In this document: positions 61,416-64,000 of the stretch, piece after piece
Position numbering within the stretch: the first letter of the stretch is position 1
Layout of the letters: each line of letters begins with the position of its first letter
Assembly: GCA_035578905.1 (NCBI GenBank)
Contig: JAQJVL010000127.1
Span: 124,001-188,000 of the forward strand
DNA: 64,000 nt
Direction of reading: 5' to 3'
Source: Stictocephala bisonia
Lineage: Eukaryota; Arthropoda; Insecta; Hemiptera; Membracidae
Program-made: the position numbers and the translations under genes
Notes under the pieces: model-generated
The model's database searches: none
What the model saw: only the letters and a program-made list of their open reading frames with translations
Told to the model about the DNA's origin: nothing

Positions 61416-64000
61416 TTAACAACAGAAAACTTTGGTTTGTTCAATTAATGCTAATCAATCAGGCATATAGCGATTAAATTAAATTGTCATTTAATACTCA
61501 AATAACAATCAATATTAAGTACAAGATAAATAATGATATAAGAAATAAATTATAGTACAGCAAACGTATACATCATAGGTCTATTAAATGGGAAGACTAC
61601 CAAAAAAGATAAATTTTTTCGGTATTTAGTTAACTTTAGTAGGTTAATTTCTTCTGAAAAATTTTACATATAACAAATACTCATATGAGCACTAATAATA
61701 AATTTTTTTCTTTTATTGTTTTACAATGGCATATTTTGAAAATTTGTGACTTCTGCAGCTGTTTTTTTGACACATTTATCAAAATGATCAGAGTACATAG
61801 AGTAAATATAACCTTTGTTATGTACATGCCTATCTTATTATTCTCTTTATTATTCTTTGCCCCAATAAAGTTAAAATATGCATATGTCCTTTTAGTCATA
61901 ACCTATGTTATGTTTATCATAACTTATAAAACAATTTTTGTCCATAAGTATAATTTTCAGAACTATTTGTTTTACTAAAGATCAATAAACCTAAAGATAT
62001 ATTTAATAAAAGGAAAAACAAAGACAAAATGTTCCACAAACGTAATTAAATACTAGTCAAGTGTAGACGAACTTTCCAATTTAGTACTAGAGGGTCGTCA
62101 GGTATTCTTAGGGAAAAGCCCATGTTCCAACTGTGCTCTTACGACTGGTGTGCATAGTACAAAAAGGCACATGAGAATGGAAAACCAATACAAACATAAG
62201 TAAAAAAATAGCAATCATGAAATCTATAAAGTTCTATCTACCAAGATTTATTAAATGAAAATGTTAGTTAGGAATGTTTTTGTAAGGCAGAACAAGAATG
62301 GCAATGAATCGGTTAACAATTTGGTGTTGCCGCGTAAACAAAGATATAATGTTGTGGTTAGAGCACAATTAATTAAAAATGGATGTTTGATATCGTTATA
62401 ATCACTTGCAGTGATGGCAAAGTCTGCACACAACAAGTACCAAAAGAGTACGGTGAGGCATTAGCAAACAACTGAAGAGAACAATAATCGCACTTGACTG
62501 ATTACGTGTAAAGAAAGCAAGAAATTACTACCCAAATGTGTACACAAGGAGCCAGGATGGAAAGAAAAGAAAAGAAACTAGTCACAGACAACGTAGACAA
62601 AGAAAACCATCTTAAACATGGAAGCTCTTAAATTAGTAGCAGATTTAACTTAATTTTATATATATTTTTAACTTTTTCCCGTTTTCCCAAAAACCATGTT
62701 TTATTTCATAAAAGATCCATTTTCTCATAAAATACAAAAGGTAGGGACTTTAAATTGTTTTGGTATACTTTTGTATGACTTTTTGCTATGTTATACTTTA
62801 GTGACAATGTTAGAAAGAGTTATTGATATATCATATTTCAAACTTATTTTATTGAAATCTTTTATAAATATTTAAAATAATAATAATTATATAATTATTT
62901 TATTGAGTTTTGAAACTAGATTAGTATAATTAAAATGCATAACTGTACAAGTTTTAGAATTATAAAGATGATATCACTAAAGGTTTGTGAGATATTGGGT
63001 CAAACATATGTCACAATTAACATGCCCGGGATAGGGATGGCAGTCTCCTATTAATGATAATATTTTTACAATATGGAATAATAAAAAACATTTTAAAAGA
63101 GACAACAATAGAAGTCTCATTTGACAGTGATCAACTCACTCTACCTAACTTAGGCTAAGTATATCGTTTGCATGCTGAAAAACGAGCACTGAAGTGTATT
63201 GTATTGCTTTGCATTTAAATATGATTCGTATTCTTCTACGTTATAACCTCCGATGACACAGAGTACATAATTATTTTTACTAATTTGTTTTATAATAATA
63301 AAACTAAAAACTAATAAACATATGGCTCATTTATGAATAACAGTTTATTTTCTGTATTTATTATTAATTAATGCAAAAATATAAAAGCAATTGACAACAG
63401 GAAGTAACTTAAAATATTAAAAAAATTATTCTCATTATTAGGGGTTTTCTTAAAGATATTACTAGTTCATGTAAAATTAGACAGACGTAACTAAATTAAA
63501 AAAAAAAATAAAAAAAGTTGTTCATCACAACGCTCCATACTATTATACAAAAACAAATTTTTTTTATCTCTTTACAACCTTATCAAATATTTGTAATTGG
63601 TTGACATCTTATACGTATATTTTAGGTTTACTTGAATTTTACTACACTAATTGTATATAGTTTACTATAATTTCAATATAGTGTTTTAAATTTAACTAAA
63701 TATGATTAGTTTTATAAATTTATTTCTTGAACAAATATATATTCTTTCTTATAAATATAGTTTTCTAATGAATAAGGTAATTTAGAAATTTGGTTAAGTG
63801 TATTAGTATATAGTCGCCAAATTAAGAAAAATTGAAATTTCTTCTACGACAAATCAATTAGCAATCATAAATTTTGTGCCATTTAAAATGTTCATAAATA
63901 TGTTACATATGATTTTTTCAAACAAGGATTTTTTTACATTTTTCTGCAAATAATATTTTTTACTTTCAGATTATAATTTTAGATTTTCATTTTAACCTTA
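61416..64000. other. No gene seen (second block)
   Basis: Noisy copy of about 45000-47650 with many one-base deletions. Confidence 0.65.

Overview
The window is AT-rich eukaryotic DNA, most likely from an arthropod. The evidence is the element mix: a Penelope-like retroelement with a GIY-YIG endonuclease, Jockey/CR1-type LINE tails, tRNA-derived SINEs, a TTAA-flanked DNA transposon, and a foldback element built from TTAGG-like telomeric motifs. No complete host protein-coding gene is visible. All recognisable coding sequence belongs to mobile elements and is broken. The sequence could be a gene desert or the inside of a very long intron. A recursive-splice-like site near 22,803 and small candidate exons, all on the + strand, fit the intron idea but do not prove it.

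Layout. 1-30,260: old AT-rich repeat landscape. It holds a solo Penelope end (4,350-4,560), several decayed interspersed families (R1, R2, R3), two LINE 3' ends on the - strand (13,134-13,508 and 19,617-20,560), a telomere-motif foldback element (about 11,284-11,707), and candidate hairpins and splice signals. 30,338-33,335: a nearly complete Penelope-like element sitting in an (AT)n tract. It has an inverted copy of its own 3' end in front (the pseudo-LTR arrangement) and a hammerhead-ribozyme motif in each end. 33,340-49,570: dense repeats, namely two SINEs, a Kolobok-like TTAA transposon remnant, a TIR element of about 0.94 kb, a degenerate minisatellite shared by several loci, a 0.5 kb GT array, and repeat blocks that recur twice in the same order. 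49,571-49,670: a run of exactly 100 N.

49,671-64,000: a second copy of 32,900-47,650, starting at the gap edge inside the Penelope 3' end and running collinearly to the window end. Differences are mostly single-base indels plus some substitutions. The offset drifts from 16,767 to 16,348 bases. This looks more like two haplotype contigs, or noisy overlapping contigs, placed in tandem by the scaffolder than like a real tandem duplication, though the window alone cannot settle it.

The most interesting biology is in the Penelope element: a type I hammerhead fold is readable in four separate copies. It has a palindromic helix III that could favour a dimer, and one extra A in the core that is known from at least one natural hammerhead. 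Close behind are the recursive-splice-like site, a 73-nt exon-like block repeated 17 kb apart whose similarity ends near splice signals, and the ordered repeat blocks in 38-48 kb.
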